From: Hetaerina americana
Taxonomy: Eukaryota > Arthropoda > Insecta > Odonata > Calopterygidae
DNA: 64,000 bases
Direction: 5' to 3'
NCBI GenBank assembly: GCA_022747635.1
Contig: JAKTNV010000026.1
Coordinates: 5,452,007-5,516,006, forward strand
The notes beneath the pieces were generated by a model. That model ran no database searches. It had not been told where the DNA came from and saw nothing but the letters and a program-made list of their open reading frames with translations. The translations under genes and the position numbers were made by a program. Below, one piece after another: positions 36,986 to 48,483 of the stretch; the stretch's first letter is position 1; every line of letters starts with the position of its first letter.

Positions 36986-37669
36986 GAAAACCTTAAGGGA
37001 GATGAGTATTAATTTCTACCAAGATGCTGGAATTAAATTGTCGGAGAAAGCTAGGAAGGGAAAACGGAATGAAGATTAAGACAATAGAAATGAAAAGATA
37101 GAACCAAAAGTCTGTTGATATACTGCAGTAAGTATTTTGGTGACTTTTATTACTCTGATGGCAAACACGATATTTCCTAACCATCCTCGAAGTATATACT
37201 CGTGCTGCCAGTCGATGAAATATGTGGTCAGAATGTGGTCTGCATCCTCGTAAAATAGAGATTTAGGAATCAAGGAACTGAATCTTCTAAGGAACTGAAA
37301 GAAAAGTAGAAGGGATCTTGTTGAGGACAATTTGGATATAGAATCGGTGGAAGAAGGTATTCCAGCTATCAGACCCATCGTGAAGAACGGATACAGAGAG
37401 ACCTAACGATATTTATTGCATTGACGGATCTGTAGAAAGCTTTTGTCGTGGATTGTACCCTAATTTTATGTGACCTAAATAATTAGCCTTCACTGAAGCA
37501 GCAGAAGTTAAACGCTTTGTATACAGATCAGACAGCAGTGATTCCATTTGGTGAAAGCAGAAAAGAAGATAAATGAAAGAATTAAGGCTGCTCAAATTTG
37601 CTCACGATATTCAATGTCTAAATGTAAGCCCAAGATTATAAAAAAAGATCAAAGCTGATAGATAGATAT

Positions 37670-37691
37670 ATGTATTTATATATGTGTGTGC

Positions 37692-37749
<58 letters not shown>

Positions 37750-37785
37750 ATATATATGTATATATATATATATGTATGTATATAT

Positions 37786-37820
<35 letters not shown>
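37670..37820. repeat. TA/TG microsatellite, left of mariner
   Basis: Alternating TA, TG and TA blocks. The array continues at 39141 on the other side of the mariner, so it was interrupted by the insertion. Confidence 0.9.
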
Positions 37821-39139
37821 CTACCTTGATCAAAAAGTTCCCGGAATAACCACCGTGTGGCGCTCCCATCGTTCCGATTTGAGTTCTGTTTTTTTTGTTA
37901 AATTGGTACATCTGTTGTTGATATTCCCTTTAAATCTTAGTGTCATAACTTGACATTTGCAAAAGTTACGTAGCCAAGAGTACATCTATCTCTGTGTGTG
38001 TTGGCGATTTTTTACAATTGCAGAAATGGATTTAAATTTGCAACAACGAACTTGTATTGAATTTTGCGTAAAAAACGGATTTAGTGGCGCACGGACGTTG
38101 GAAATGTTGGAAAAGTGTTTCGGCAACGATTCTCTAAAAAAAACGGTCGTTTACCAGTGGCACGAGCGGTTCAGAAGTGGTCGTGAGTCAATCGAAGATG
38201 ATGAACGCAGTGGCAGACCATCGACATCGAAAGTCGGTGAAAAAATTGATAAAGTAAAAGAAATGTTGGTCAATAACCGCAAATTAACCATCAGAGAAAT
38301 AGCGGAGGACTTGAACATTGCCTATGGATCCGCCCAAGACATTGTGGTTAATGATTTGGGTTTCCGTCGTGTAGCAGCAAAGTACCTCAATTTCATGCAA
38401 AAAAGAGACCGTGTTGACGTCGCAAAAGACATGATTTGCGAGGCTGAATCCGATCCCACATTCATCAAAAGGATCATTACTGGAGACGAGACGTGGGTTT
38501 ATGAGTACGACACGCAATCCAGACATCAGGCAAGTGAATGGCGTTCACCAAATGAGCCGAGACCAAAAAAACCACGTCGTTTTCAGTCAAAAAAGAAGGC
38601 AATGCTGACGGTTTTCATGGATTACAACGGTGTAGTGCATCATGAATTTTTGCCAGAAGGCCAGACAGTAAACAAAGAGTATTATTTGGGCGTTATGAGA
38701 CGTTTGCGTGAAGCAATTCGCCGAAAGAGACCAGAAATGTGGGCAGAAAACTCGTGGATTTTGCACCATGATAACGCACCGTCGCACAGTGCTATCATTA
38801 TTCGTAATTTTTTGACGAAAAATGCAACAAATACCATCCAACAGCCACCGAATTCACCTGATTTGGCTCCCTGTGACTTTTTTCTGTTCAATCGAGTTAA
38901 AAAACCATTACGGGGAACGCGTTTTAGCAGCCGAGAGGAAGTAATGGAAAAATCGCAGGAAGCACTGATGGACATACCGAAAACCGAATATAAAAAATGT
39001 TTCGAGGATTGGATCAAGCGCTGGCATAAGTGTGTTGCAGTCGATGGGGATTACTTTGAAGGGGACAATATAGATTTAGATGAATAAACTTGTATTTTTA
39101 ATTTTCTGAATAAATTCCGGGAAATTTTTGATCAAGGTA

Positions 39140-39140
<1 letters not shown>
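37821..39140 (+). mobile_element. Intact mariner element, copy 1 (1320 bp)
   Basis: The ends are inverted repeats starting CTACCTTGATCAAAAA, 27 bp with one mismatch (G/T at position 17), flanked by TA on each side (37819-37820 and 39141-39142), the expected TA duplication. The 1.3-kb length is normal for mariner. It contains one uninterrupted transposase gene. It sits inside a TA/TG microsatellite, a natural target since mariners insert at TA. It is nearly identical to 58372-59692, which is 20.6 kb away in the same orientation. Confidence 0.97.
38026..39087 (+). CDS. Mariner transposase, copy 1
   Basis: Encodes a 353-residue DD34D transposase that would cut and paste the element at TA sites. 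The N-terminal region (about 1-110) holds two helix-turn-helix DNA-binding parts, with the linker-like SGRPSTS at 62-68. The catalytic domain has D154 (ITGDETW), D249 (HHDNAPSH) and D284 (NSPDLAPCDFF), with 34 residues between the last two. The ATG at 38026 is chosen because it gives the usual family length; the frame is open upstream from 37957 only through a non-ATG codon. Oddities: the segment where mariners carry the WVPHEL-type linker motif reads VAAKYLNFMQ (116-125), about four residues short, and YSPDLAP is NSPDLAP (276-282). Stop TAA overlaps an AATAAA signal. Differs from copy 2 at residue 12 (Glu here, Lys there). The catalytic triad is complete, but activity is uncertain because of the linker. 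Confidence 0.93.
   Translation: MDLNLQQRTCIEFCVKNGFSGARTLEMLEKCFGNDSLKKTVVYQWHERFRSGRESIEDDERSGRPSTSKVGEKIDKVKEMLVNNRKLTIREIAEDLNIAYGSAQDIVVNDLGFRRVAAKYLNFMQKRDRVDVAKDMICEAESDPTFIKRIITGDETWVYEYDTQSRHQASEWRSPNEPRPKKPRRFQSKKKAMLTVFMDYNGVVHHEFLPEGQTVNKEYYLGVMRRLREAIRRKRPEMWAENSWILHHDNAPSHSAIIIRNFLTKNATNTIQQPPNSPDLAPCDFFLFNRVKKPLRGTRFSSREEVMEKSQEALMDIPKTEYKKCFEDWIKRWHKCVAVDGDYFEGDNIDLDE

Positions 39141-39214
<74 letters not shown>
39141..39214. repeat. TA microsatellite, right of mariner
   Basis: Continuation of the TA array interrupted by the mariner. Confidence 0.95.
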
Positions 39215-39689
39215 CGATACAAACGCATATTAACAAAGAAGGGTTAACTTGCTGAAATAATATTATGACAGGTATACTAGTATGTACCGAGAAGGGGATA
39301 AATGGATACAATCCCAAAACAAAACTTATTGTTTTTAAGTTGACGAAAGTAAGATAAATGTCCAATAAGACTAGAGGGACGTAGTGGAAAAAGTGAAAGA
39401 ATTTTGCTTCATAGTCAACCAGATCACTAGTGACGGAAGAAAGTGGCCGAGTATAGTATACTGGTGACGAAAAAGGTATCCTATCATATTAAACGACTAC
39501 TAACCACTAATATCACCGGCCAAAATATAAGGAAGCCGTAAATTAAAATTGACATGGAAGTAACATTTCTACGGCTATTATAAATGGGCATGCACAGCAG
39601 ATAAAAGAGAATGTAAGCGATAGAAATATGTCGCAACAGAATAATTATAAAATGAAATGGTGTTTTAAGATTAAAAAATGATAAATATA

Positions 39690-39900
39690 TTCGAAAAATG
39701 CGTGAAAAGTCTAAGTCATATTGGACGAATTAAGCACACCCTGATGTACGATAGTATACTGAAGACCTTAACTAGAGAAAAATTAGAGGGGAAGAATTAT
39801 TGAGAAATATCAAGGATGAATATCAAAAAATGAATTATATTAAAAAGTTGACGGATCTGGATAGCTTGACGAACCGCTATTACTAATCCTTGGATTGATT
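39690..39900 (+). pseudogene. Possible LINE ORF2 tail relic
   Basis: One frame reads HIGRIKHTLMYDSILKTL and then KLEGKN before stops, reminiscent of the IGHVxRxxxLL...EGK block near the end of LINE ORF2. Too short and decayed for a firm call. Confidence 0.3.
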
Positions 39901-41451
39901 ATATGTGATAGATACATTTACAAAAACATTGACTTAAAATAATGTGGATTCTTTTTTTATTGTGACAATTTTAATCTTTTTTTAAATGTCATTTTACAGA
40001 AGATCATTTGAAGCGTGTTTGGGACTTAAATCTCTCTATTTTGGTACCTTCCCTATAGAATTATTGTCGAAAGTCACAAGCCTCATATCGTGATCTAGTT
40101 TCGAAAATCACATAAACGAGGGTAAAAACATGGAATGTTAATCGCATATAACACCAAGCGCAAAGTTCTTTGAAATATTTTATGTTAGGATAAGGAAGGA
40201 TTGTAAAAATCTTAACATCGCATATAGAGGCGCCAAATTTAGAACGGCAAGCGTGATGAAAGCCATTAAAATTATAAACTCCCGTATTCCAGCAGGTGAA
40301 AAGACTTTGTCAAACGTGCAGTTGTCACTTGTGTCATCCATATTATGTAGCTTCAAACAAGGATAAAGAAGGAAGTGAGAGTTAAAAGTTGAAAGAAGAT
40401 AAGGCATGAAGAAGCGTGGCACCAGAGAGATGAATAGCATATGACCATATAAGGTATGCCGAGATAAATGGATGGCCCCTAATTCTCTCCCAGTGTAATT
40501 AATAACAGTTATCCTTAAATGCTATTGGTCACCCACGTCTTACAAAGCATTCACATTTGTGAGCCCATTTACTCCATAATTTAACGTAATTATTCATTTA
40601 TGGAAATGAGAGGAATTCGATCCGAGATTAGTTATGACGACTCTTCCGAACAGTTTTCTGTGTAATTATGAACCATTCTTAAAATTAACGTCAGTAACTG
40701 GGTCCCCTCAATAAAATACTATATGTCCGCGTTGAAAAAAAATGAGCTCATTATTTTATAATGTCATTCTTGGTGATGCTCATACTTTGAGAGGGAGATC
40801 TTGTTTCTGGGGTTTAAAAGAATCAAGGCCTCGTTTTCCTGACTTAAAAAACTACATTTCCATTCCTCTGATAATTTTCTCGCATAACAGTATTTAGAAT
40901 TTCCAAAGATAGGCAAAGCATTAATTATGGTGGGTATATTTATAAGATGGCGGATGAGCATGGAATATGTAACGGTTTTAAATGATGGGCCGGATCTTCG
41001 CAAAATCCCGGTTGGAAATAAGACGGAATTCACTCTGAACATGAATCCAATTCCAAAGTGACGCCTGAAGCTATCTCCATGAATCCAATTCCCAAAAGGA
41101 TTGGCCAGTTCACTGAGCCTGGCTCAGGCACGCGGTCCTAAACTCCACTCCATACTTGAGTATTTCAACTATAAACGTAAATGTTGAACTTTAGCCCAAC
41201 CAAACCTATCCGGAGAAATTTTTCCACGATCTCAAAATCCGGCATAAAGAATAAGTAATGAGAATGAAAGGGATGCCTTTGTGCCCTCTGGAAGAGACTA
41301 AAAAAGGTGGCAGGGCAGTTTTCCTCTTGTTTTGTCCTATTATCAAGTCCTTGAGTGCTCAAGTTTTAATTCAGCCCATGCAAATTTTACAAGACTGAAT
41401 ATTTTAGGTCGGCAGAAATACTTTTTTCTTTTTGAGTCAACAAGATTTATT
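39901..41451. other. AT-rich spacer, nothing recognised
   Basis: No gene recognised. A short duplication (catgaatccaattcc) occurs near 41040 and 41080. Confidence 0.45.
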
Positions 41452-41890
41452 CGTTGCCGGTCGATAATCATCGACCATTCTTCGTATACCTGATACAATA
41501 GGCATGGTCTGTCTCTTTCACCGTAAATCTACCCCTTCGGTAATATTCTTTTTGTACAATGCCGACGATCGTCTTCACGCACCATTTGTTTCCCCACAAT
41601 TCGTCCCACCTCTCATCGCCTCCGTGGTTGCATTTCTAGGAAAGCGGCCAAAAAGGTCGATTTCCATCCCCGACTCCTTCCCCATTTTCCTTTTCAAATC
41701 TTATCTGCCAACCTCTATCACGAACTGGCCCGTATCTTTTCCCCTCTCACTTTATCACCAAACGGTGTGCTTCACCTTGGCGGCGCAGGAATCGTAATCC
41801 GTCTCCGATGCAAATCCGTTTCCCGCCCACCATGCACACCCCCTTAAATTCGGGTGACGCATCGATGATGAGTGCCATTTAACATTTAGG
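41452..41890 (+). repeat. Dispersed repeat, long version
   Basis: Begins cgttgccggtcgataatcat and ends near taacatttaggccg. Its two ends match 43286-43417, which lacks about 270 bp of the middle (roughly 41566-41830). The middle contains an open frame with no recognised domain. The relationship could be an element and its internally deleted copy. Confidence 0.55.
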
Positions 41891-42149
41891 CCGTCCTTGA
41901 GTCATGACCCGGTATTAAGGGTCATCAAACCTTGACTCTATTGCCACCACCACCCTGCACGAATTTTCTCCTTTACTCTCTTAGGTTTCATCCAAAGCAA
42001 TCAACGTCGCGGCCACTGAGCGTGTGGCCACCTCCAGGTACCATAGGCTCTTCCATGGAAGGTACACGCGTGACACTGTAGTGGGCGTGGTTTCATTACA
42101 CAGGGGTAAACCCGAAATAGGAGCAGTCCAAGTCAAGGTCATCAATCCA

Positions 42150-42320
42150 AAGTTTGATTAAAACATGTGGAGCCCACTTCGTGCGAAGCATTACAGAGTG
42201 GCATACCCACAGAACTGAGTTGGTGGCCAGTTCCTTAGTTCCTCTCACAGTGCTCCTTACGGTTCCCAGAAAAATCTGGCACCCGCAATATCACATATCT
42301 TGAGTAAGGTAGAGGGCATC
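42150..42320 (+). mobile_element. Repeat SINE-4, second copy
   Basis: The core 42225-42300 is collinear with 34905-34975 (ggccagttcc ... ggttcccag ... ctgg[t/c]acccg ... atcac). Flanking GC-richer DNA from about 42000 to 42450 may belong to the same or a composite element, but its borders are not clear. Confidence 0.5.
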
Positions 42321-42670
42321 CGGGTGTCCAGTGTTATCACCCGGATTTAAATACGAGCTCTACGGTCAGAAATTGAGCCTAAAAGGCTAATACACTGTCT
42401 TATGAGCAATACAACCTCGTAAACAGTCTGGACGATGGGATCGTGTCCCCTCTTGGGCAGAGGTATGGCGTATTCTCGATTAATTCTGACCTTATGCACG
42501 GTCTACAGTATCATCTGCTAAATAAAAAGGCACAAAAGAAAGTAGGGAACGTAATCTCTACGTGGATAAGAGTCCAACCATCGTTGTAGTTCAACAGATT
42601 CAGGCGAGATGTAGTGGAAGTTCGTCATTATGAGAAAAAACAAATTTGAACTTTTCCGCAAATTTATTTG

Positions 42671-42716
42671 TTACGTACAACGCGTTTCAGTTCATTAAAC
42701 CATCTTCAGGTACAAG
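42671..42716 (-). other. Hammerhead-like module (minus strand)
   Basis: Read on the minus strand: GTAC, CTGAAGA (42709-42703), a 14-nt imperfect hairpin, GAAAC (42688-42684), GC, GTT, GTAC. This is the same arrangement as at 11821-11857, including the GTAC/GTAC helix. Stem II is weak here. No fold-back partner was found at this site. Confidence 0.45.
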
Positions 42717-43285
42717 ACAAGATTCAAATTGTGATACATCATATTTATACCTGATTGAGGAAGGGGGGGAGAAAATAGTGAGGAGTAAGGTAGGCGGGGA
42801 CAAAGAGGGGAAATATGGAAAACACAACTAATATCACATTAGAATTTGATCCCATGACCATCGAGTTATCTTACGAGGACGTAATCACGCCCCACCAAAA
42901 GCCTAAGAAAGAAATGAGAATTAGAAGTACACTGTCTTACAATTGTGAACAATTAAGATACCTTAGAATATGAAATAACTAAAATAAATTGGATAAATTG
43001 AGTGGCATGGATGCGACAGTGTACGTTATTCTTGGAATTTTCTCACATGATACAGTGTATGAGTTATTCTCAGCTCTCTCTTACCAGAATTTCTTGTTAG
43101 TATTTCCTCAAATGCGGCAAACGAGTTAATTTCTAATATAAAATCAAAATCACCAAAAAAGTAAAATTATATTAAATGCTGAGAATATCTATACTTCTGT
43201 TTGTGTTACGGAGTGTGGTAGTGTATCCAATGTGACTTTTTACCAACCGTTTACTATGAGTTCATAATTTGATTAATAATTTTTT

Positions 43286-43417
43286 CGTTGCCTTGTCGAT
43301 AATCATCACCCATTCTTCGCATGTCTGTTGTAATAGGATAGGTCTTTCCCTCCCACCGTAAATCTACACCCCCTAAATTCATTAGTTGTCCGGATAATCA
43401 TATGTAACATTTGGGTC
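43286..43417 (+). repeat. Dispersed repeat, short version
   Basis: Matches both ends of 41452-41890 (cgttgcc..gtcgataatcatc, then ccaccgtaaatctac, then taacattt[a/g]gg[c/t]cg) with the middle absent. Confidence 0.55.
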
Positions 43418-43979
43418 GTAGTGTTTTCCAGAATTCATAAAATGTATTGCTTTGTAGACTTTGGACACATAATTTTCAAATAGAAAGAAACACGTTTGGT
43501 TTTCAGTGAAAACAATTATTTTCGGCTCACTAGACACTTAGCCAACTGGTGTCATATAAATAATAGCATGCAATTGTATTAGTGACTCTGAGATCGAACC
43601 ATTCGAGTTATATTAAAATGTCTTTGTTATGATTCCTTTATAATTCAATTTCCTTAAATTAATTAGCTTAAAAATTCCTTAAATAATTCCATTGCAGTCT
43701 AATAATGCTCACTGAAAATGAAATGCTCACATAAAATCTTAAAATTATCATGATTTTAAGCATCTTTCATTAGAGACTGATGTTTAATAGCAATGTCATT
43801 GTTTAATAGAAATGCCAAACCATACGTACCCTAATATTGGAAGATGGAATTACGACTTATTTTCGCTCATGATTGTGTAAAGTTTTGTATTCTTTGGTGA
43901 AAAATCAATTTATGGCTGGTGGAAGTGATGAGGAATTCTCTCCGGTGGAATCGCTGCTCTCCCACCAGGCATCTCCCGC

Positions 43980-44375
43980 GATGTGACTCCCACGCACCCT
44001 CCCTCTCACATCTTTCCAATCCTCTTACCAACCGACTCATTTTTTCGATTTTGCACATGTTTATTGGCAATGTCTCTCCTCCCTTGTCTACACCCCAATT
44101 CCCAGGCAACTAATCTCTATTTTTCTCCTTCCACCTCCTCTCATTTTCCCATTACCCGCACCATGTCAAGGAAGAATGGTGAACATTTCACGGCTTCGTT
44201 CACTAATGAAACTCTAAAAAAATCATCTGCACTTTACCGATGCCCTTATTTTCCTGCGTCATTTTTCCGTCCTTCCGCCCACTCTTCGCCTCATCCCTAT
44301 CTCCGCGTCCCCCAAGACCTCTCATCCTTTAATCTCACCTCTCATATCTTCCTTCGTGCAAATCTTTCGTAATCC
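43980..44375 (+). repeat. Pyrimidine-rich tract
   Basis: C/T-biased plus-strand sequence. The overlapping open frames at 43919-44113 and 43983-44372 encode Ser/Pro/Phe-rich peptide without domains. It is like the tracts at 24.0-24.6 and 33.9-34.2 kb but less GC-rich. Confidence 0.55.
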
Positions 44376-45019
44376 CGTTCTAATCCCTTCCCTGAACCTG
44401 ACCTTTACTTGTGTGAGGTCGTCTTCCTTCGGTAAATATATCTTCAACCTACGACGGGGATACATGCGCCTACCCAATACGGAAGCCAATACATTTCTAT
44501 TAAATACAGGCGCGCATGCACAGAAATAGAGCCTTCTCTATGCATGAACACGCATAAACACACGCACATTGTAATGATAAATGTAATTTCGTTGAAAGGT
44601 TGAAACAAGTGGATGTCACAACGTCCACAGGCAACTCAGTGAAAAGGTAGATATGTAAATGCCGCTCGCAATAAGTTTTGGATATTTCAACTGCAAGAAA
44701 CCGTTAATGTTGGCGGAAGCTCCAAAACATTTCAATGTACCTCGCGTAAATTACCGCTGACAGTATTCTCGACAACGGAAATAAATTTACACGAATTTTC
44801 AAGTTTTTTGACTCTGTCCATTCAGGATTAAATTTAAACTATGCAAAATTGACATAATGAATAAAGTTTTAATTATTTTCCTGATTCTCTACAAATAAAT
44901 TGAATTGTGGGACGAATCGGCCCATCGGTAAATACGTAAGAGGGAGCGCAAATTCAAAGGCCTCGTTAGAACTCGTTGGGTTAAGTCGTTACACTATGGA
45001 ACCTATGGCGTTTACTGAA
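44376..45019. other. Spacer, nothing recognised
   Basis: No recognisable feature on either strand. Confidence 0.45.
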
Positions 45020-45156
45020 GTAAAATACACACTTGATTATTCTACACACAATTTTTATTTGATTACGACCCGGATTTCAACGCAAGATGAGGTCTTATGA
45101 CGAAATTTCGGTCGCGATCAAATAAAAATTGCGAGTGAAATAATTACACATTTTAC
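45020..45156. repeat. Degenerate fold-back with GAAA-type loop
   Basis: The inner arms 45049-45078 and 45102-45131 are inverted copies with five mismatches in 30. Weaker complementarity extends out to 45020 and 45156 (gtaaaat.../...attttac). The loop holds gcaagatga, a GTC/GAC hairpin and cgaaat, a decayed form of the CTGANGA-hairpin-GAAA module. Confidence 0.6.
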
Positions 45157-46899
45157 CCTCGTGGAGTCTTCGTGGAGCTTGGAGTACCTATAAATTATAT
45201 ACCATTCTTAATCATTTCTCGTTATTAAATACCTACCAGTTGCTTCAAATTACATCTCTTTGTACGAGATTAAAATTTTCCATGCTTTTGATGCGCATGA
45301 TTTTTTTATGCTCCGGTTTGGAAATCAACCCATTAAAAAAATGCAAATTGGTAGCAGAAACAATTCGCTCACGCGTTTGAGTGTGTGAGTGTTGCAGGTC
45401 ATATTTACGGATTTTGAAGCTCCGTACTGCAGCAGCTTCATGTACCTGTATCATCTGTCACATACAACAGAATGAAACTTCGAGCTATAGATCTTTCGAA
45501 ATGCATTTTTTTTTAAATTTGTTTTCACATCGTTTAAGATAGGTTTTGAATGGGAAGATGGAACCTATCTACATATTCAACTCGCGGTCCACGGCATAGT
45601 TGACGCCAACATGAGACACGAGCCGCAGCTTGGAGCACTTCGTGCCCGCTTCTGCATTGAATGACTGTATGATAAATAATGACTCATTCTCCTAAATTTC
45701 GCGGTTGGGAGAACTTTCTCCTTTTACTCTCTTCTGACACCTCTAGTCGGTTTCGATTAAAATGCTTTTAAATCCAGACAACCCTTCAAAACGCCGTAAT
45801 GGAGATGATGCGCGGTGGCAGGAAGGGTGCTTACTACCAACCAACCTACAGTGATGACGACGTAGGATGATAGTAAGTTTGAAAATGGGTGTTTTCGTGG
45901 TCTACCAGTGAGCGACCGATTAATATCCACATCTGAAAAGCTCTCACATATTACCCACCTCTGTAATAAAATGATAATATTTAAGCCAAGGAACAGGCTT
46001 CACGGCAATGCACGTATACGAGGCTAACTTCCTCTGACATGATCGCTTCCCGTCCGTCCTCCGGGATAACTCACAACTGTCGATTGAAGTCTCATTAGTG
46101 CAAGCACACACTAAACCAAGCAGTTTCCAAGGCTGCGAGCATCTTGAAAACTCTGAACGAAATATTTTTTTAAAATATTGAGTAACAGTTGCCAATCAGT
46201 TGACGATTAATTTACGTTTAGACTGCTCAGATAATTGCGGAAGTGTGGAAACTTTACGAGTTTTCTCGGATATGTTGAGCGGCATATACAATGCGTAGAC
46301 TGTGTAGTTTCCTGCTGATAATAAATTCTTATTCTCCTGATGATTCTTTTACAAACACTACATCCATGATCGCTATCGAAAAGTCCATCAAATTTCGATG
46401 GAATATTCACATACCCGTACATACTTGGTGAACTCCGGATTCCGCCCTGATGTTACACTACCTTTGGCCTAGGGATTATTGACTGCAATGCATAAAAGGG
46501 TTGTATGAGCTTTCATATTAAAACTTTTTGAAAAGTGTCGATTTTCTGAATTGTTCTCCGTAAAAGAGCACTCAGCAATATTATGTATTGGTTTCAAATC
46601 ATGTGTTATTGTATTGCTGGAAATACTAAAGAGGAGTTAAAAAGTGTCGGAGACTGAATTATCGATTAATACTAGCAAATAATATGATACCAGACTAATC
46701 CAAGGTTTGTTTATCAGGCAGTCCGCAGAGAAATCCACTGAATGTCGGTATCCAGAATTATTTACCCGAAAGAATTTTCTGTTGAATATCCCATTTAATT
46801 TTATTCAACGCCTTATGTTACAATGATATTAGGATTCGCATTCTCCGTGAAATATTCACCTACGGCCTCGATTACCCGAAAAGATAATGGGCGCATGAG
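45157..46899. other. AT-rich spacer, nothing recognised
   Basis: No gene, RNA or repeat family recognised. Confidence 0.45.
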
Positions 46900-47560
46900 C
46901 CGTGGGCAGAGAATTATAATTTTTAGATCGATCTATCGATACAACGGATCTAAACGGTGCTTGTCCCTTTTAGTCCCGCGCGCGTCAACAAGCGAAACAA
47001 GGATCAGAAAACTGTCGTGGGTCGTTGTCCTTATAATCAGGTTCGATTACCCGGGCATTGTTCGACGGGCGGAGAATCGCTCCGGCGCGGGGCGTCGCGG
47101 ATGGGGAAAAAATGATAATAATAAAAACAAGGACCCGAAACTCCGACTCAGTTCGAAGAGGCAATTTGAAGAAAAAAATCGATGCGTGCATAAAGCACGT
47201 GGGCGTGTCGCAGGGATTATGACGCGAGATCGTTGGGGTGTTCTCTTTGCGTGGGCGAGAGGCCGTGGGTACCCTTTCCACTTCCTCTCCCCCCCTCACC
47301 CCTCTCTCCCGCGCCTCCCCATGGGTTGCCTCCTACCAGACGTTCGCACGCGCGTCACTGACACCTGGCCTGCCGAATTCATTAAAACCGCCGCGGTGAC
47401 AACAGCTTAGCTGTCGACGCCCCCGACGATTTTCTCCAAAAATCAGTTCTCCTTGCAGTCCGTCGCGTGCGTCCATGGTTGATCTAGGCGTGAATCGTAA
47501 TTCGAGGCCCCTGGCACGTGTTCGATTAAACATATTGCAATCGGGGTCGCAAATCTGGGG
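46900..47560. other. GC/CpG-rich patch, possible regulatory region or exon
   Basis: CpG content rises compared with its surroundings, without the extreme purine/pyrimidine bias of the other islands. A 195-codon plus-strand frame (46823-47410) spans part of it, but I recognise no domain. The region could be a promoter or exon of an unidentified gene. Confidence 0.25.
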
Positions 47561-48483
47561 GGAAGGAACTCTCCCAAGGATTTTAGAAGGACATCTTGAC
47601 CAACAGCACATGTTGCTCCACTACTTCAAACGTTGAAATGGAGTGTGGCCCATAGTAGTTTTGAGGTCAAATCCATAATTTGCGGACTCAATTGGACACC
47701 GTTAAGAATTGCAAGTAGTCGTGATCTTCTCGTACCAAATGAGTTCTGAGTGGCCATTACCTATTATTGCATCAAAATTATTCCACTTTGCGGCAATAAA
47801 ATACATTCGTCTTCAAACAAAATAAGTTCCATAGCAAAATAATTATTTTTAATGGGAAAAAAATACATTTAAGGTGTGTTAAATAAAATGGGAACAGGAC
47901 TAACTTGGTGTTTTATTTCTTCAACATGATATTCCACCACATTCCTCCTACTAGTAAAAGGACTGATTTTGTGAAATACATGTTCTTGATGATGTAAGGT
48001 ATCTAATTTATAATAATTTTTGCTCAAGAACTTTAAGAATGAGATATGTTTATGATATTTCCACTTGAACGTTTTCAAAAAAGTTTCCTTTAAACCCATT
48101 AGCCCGGGGTAATCTTATTTGAGGACAGACAGTTGAACAATAGTTCTTGTATATTTGTAAAAGATCTTTGTTTTTCTAAGAATCGAAGGGTTACCGAACT
48201 AAGGAAAGGAATATTTAATCTCAGAAAATCATTATTAATTCAAAGAAACTGAGTCATAAATAGCTCACCGAAAAGAACGCACTGTTTTCACCTTGCGCAC
48301 AGTTTCATTAATTCTTTAAATATCATATTTCAGTGATTTAAACATTTTTCTTAGTTAACTTGAATGTAAAAATTGTAATCTTTTATTTCTGATATTATTT
48401 CATGGATATGAGTATTTTATTTTTGCAAGTTGCATTTTTGAATCGCTGCTCTCGGAGGAGGGCGCTCAGTGATTGTAATAATA
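47561..48483. other. AT-rich spacer, nothing recognised
   Basis: No recognisable feature before the mariner fold-back that begins at 48484. Confidence 0.45.

Noticed and set aside
37957..38025. Upstream extension of the mariner transposase by 23 codons
   Set aside because: The extension begins with TTG, not ATG, and adds a non-conserved segment. The ATG at 38026 gives the normal family length. The same applies at 58509-58577.
38284..39017. Minus-strand open frames inside the mariner
   Set aside because: They are antisense shadows of the transposase and occur identically at 58836-59569.
46823..47410. 195-codon open frame as a host gene
   Set aside because: No recognisable domain and mixed low-complexity Arg/Ser/Asn content. 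Part of it is explained by a GC-rich patch. Left as a possible exon only.
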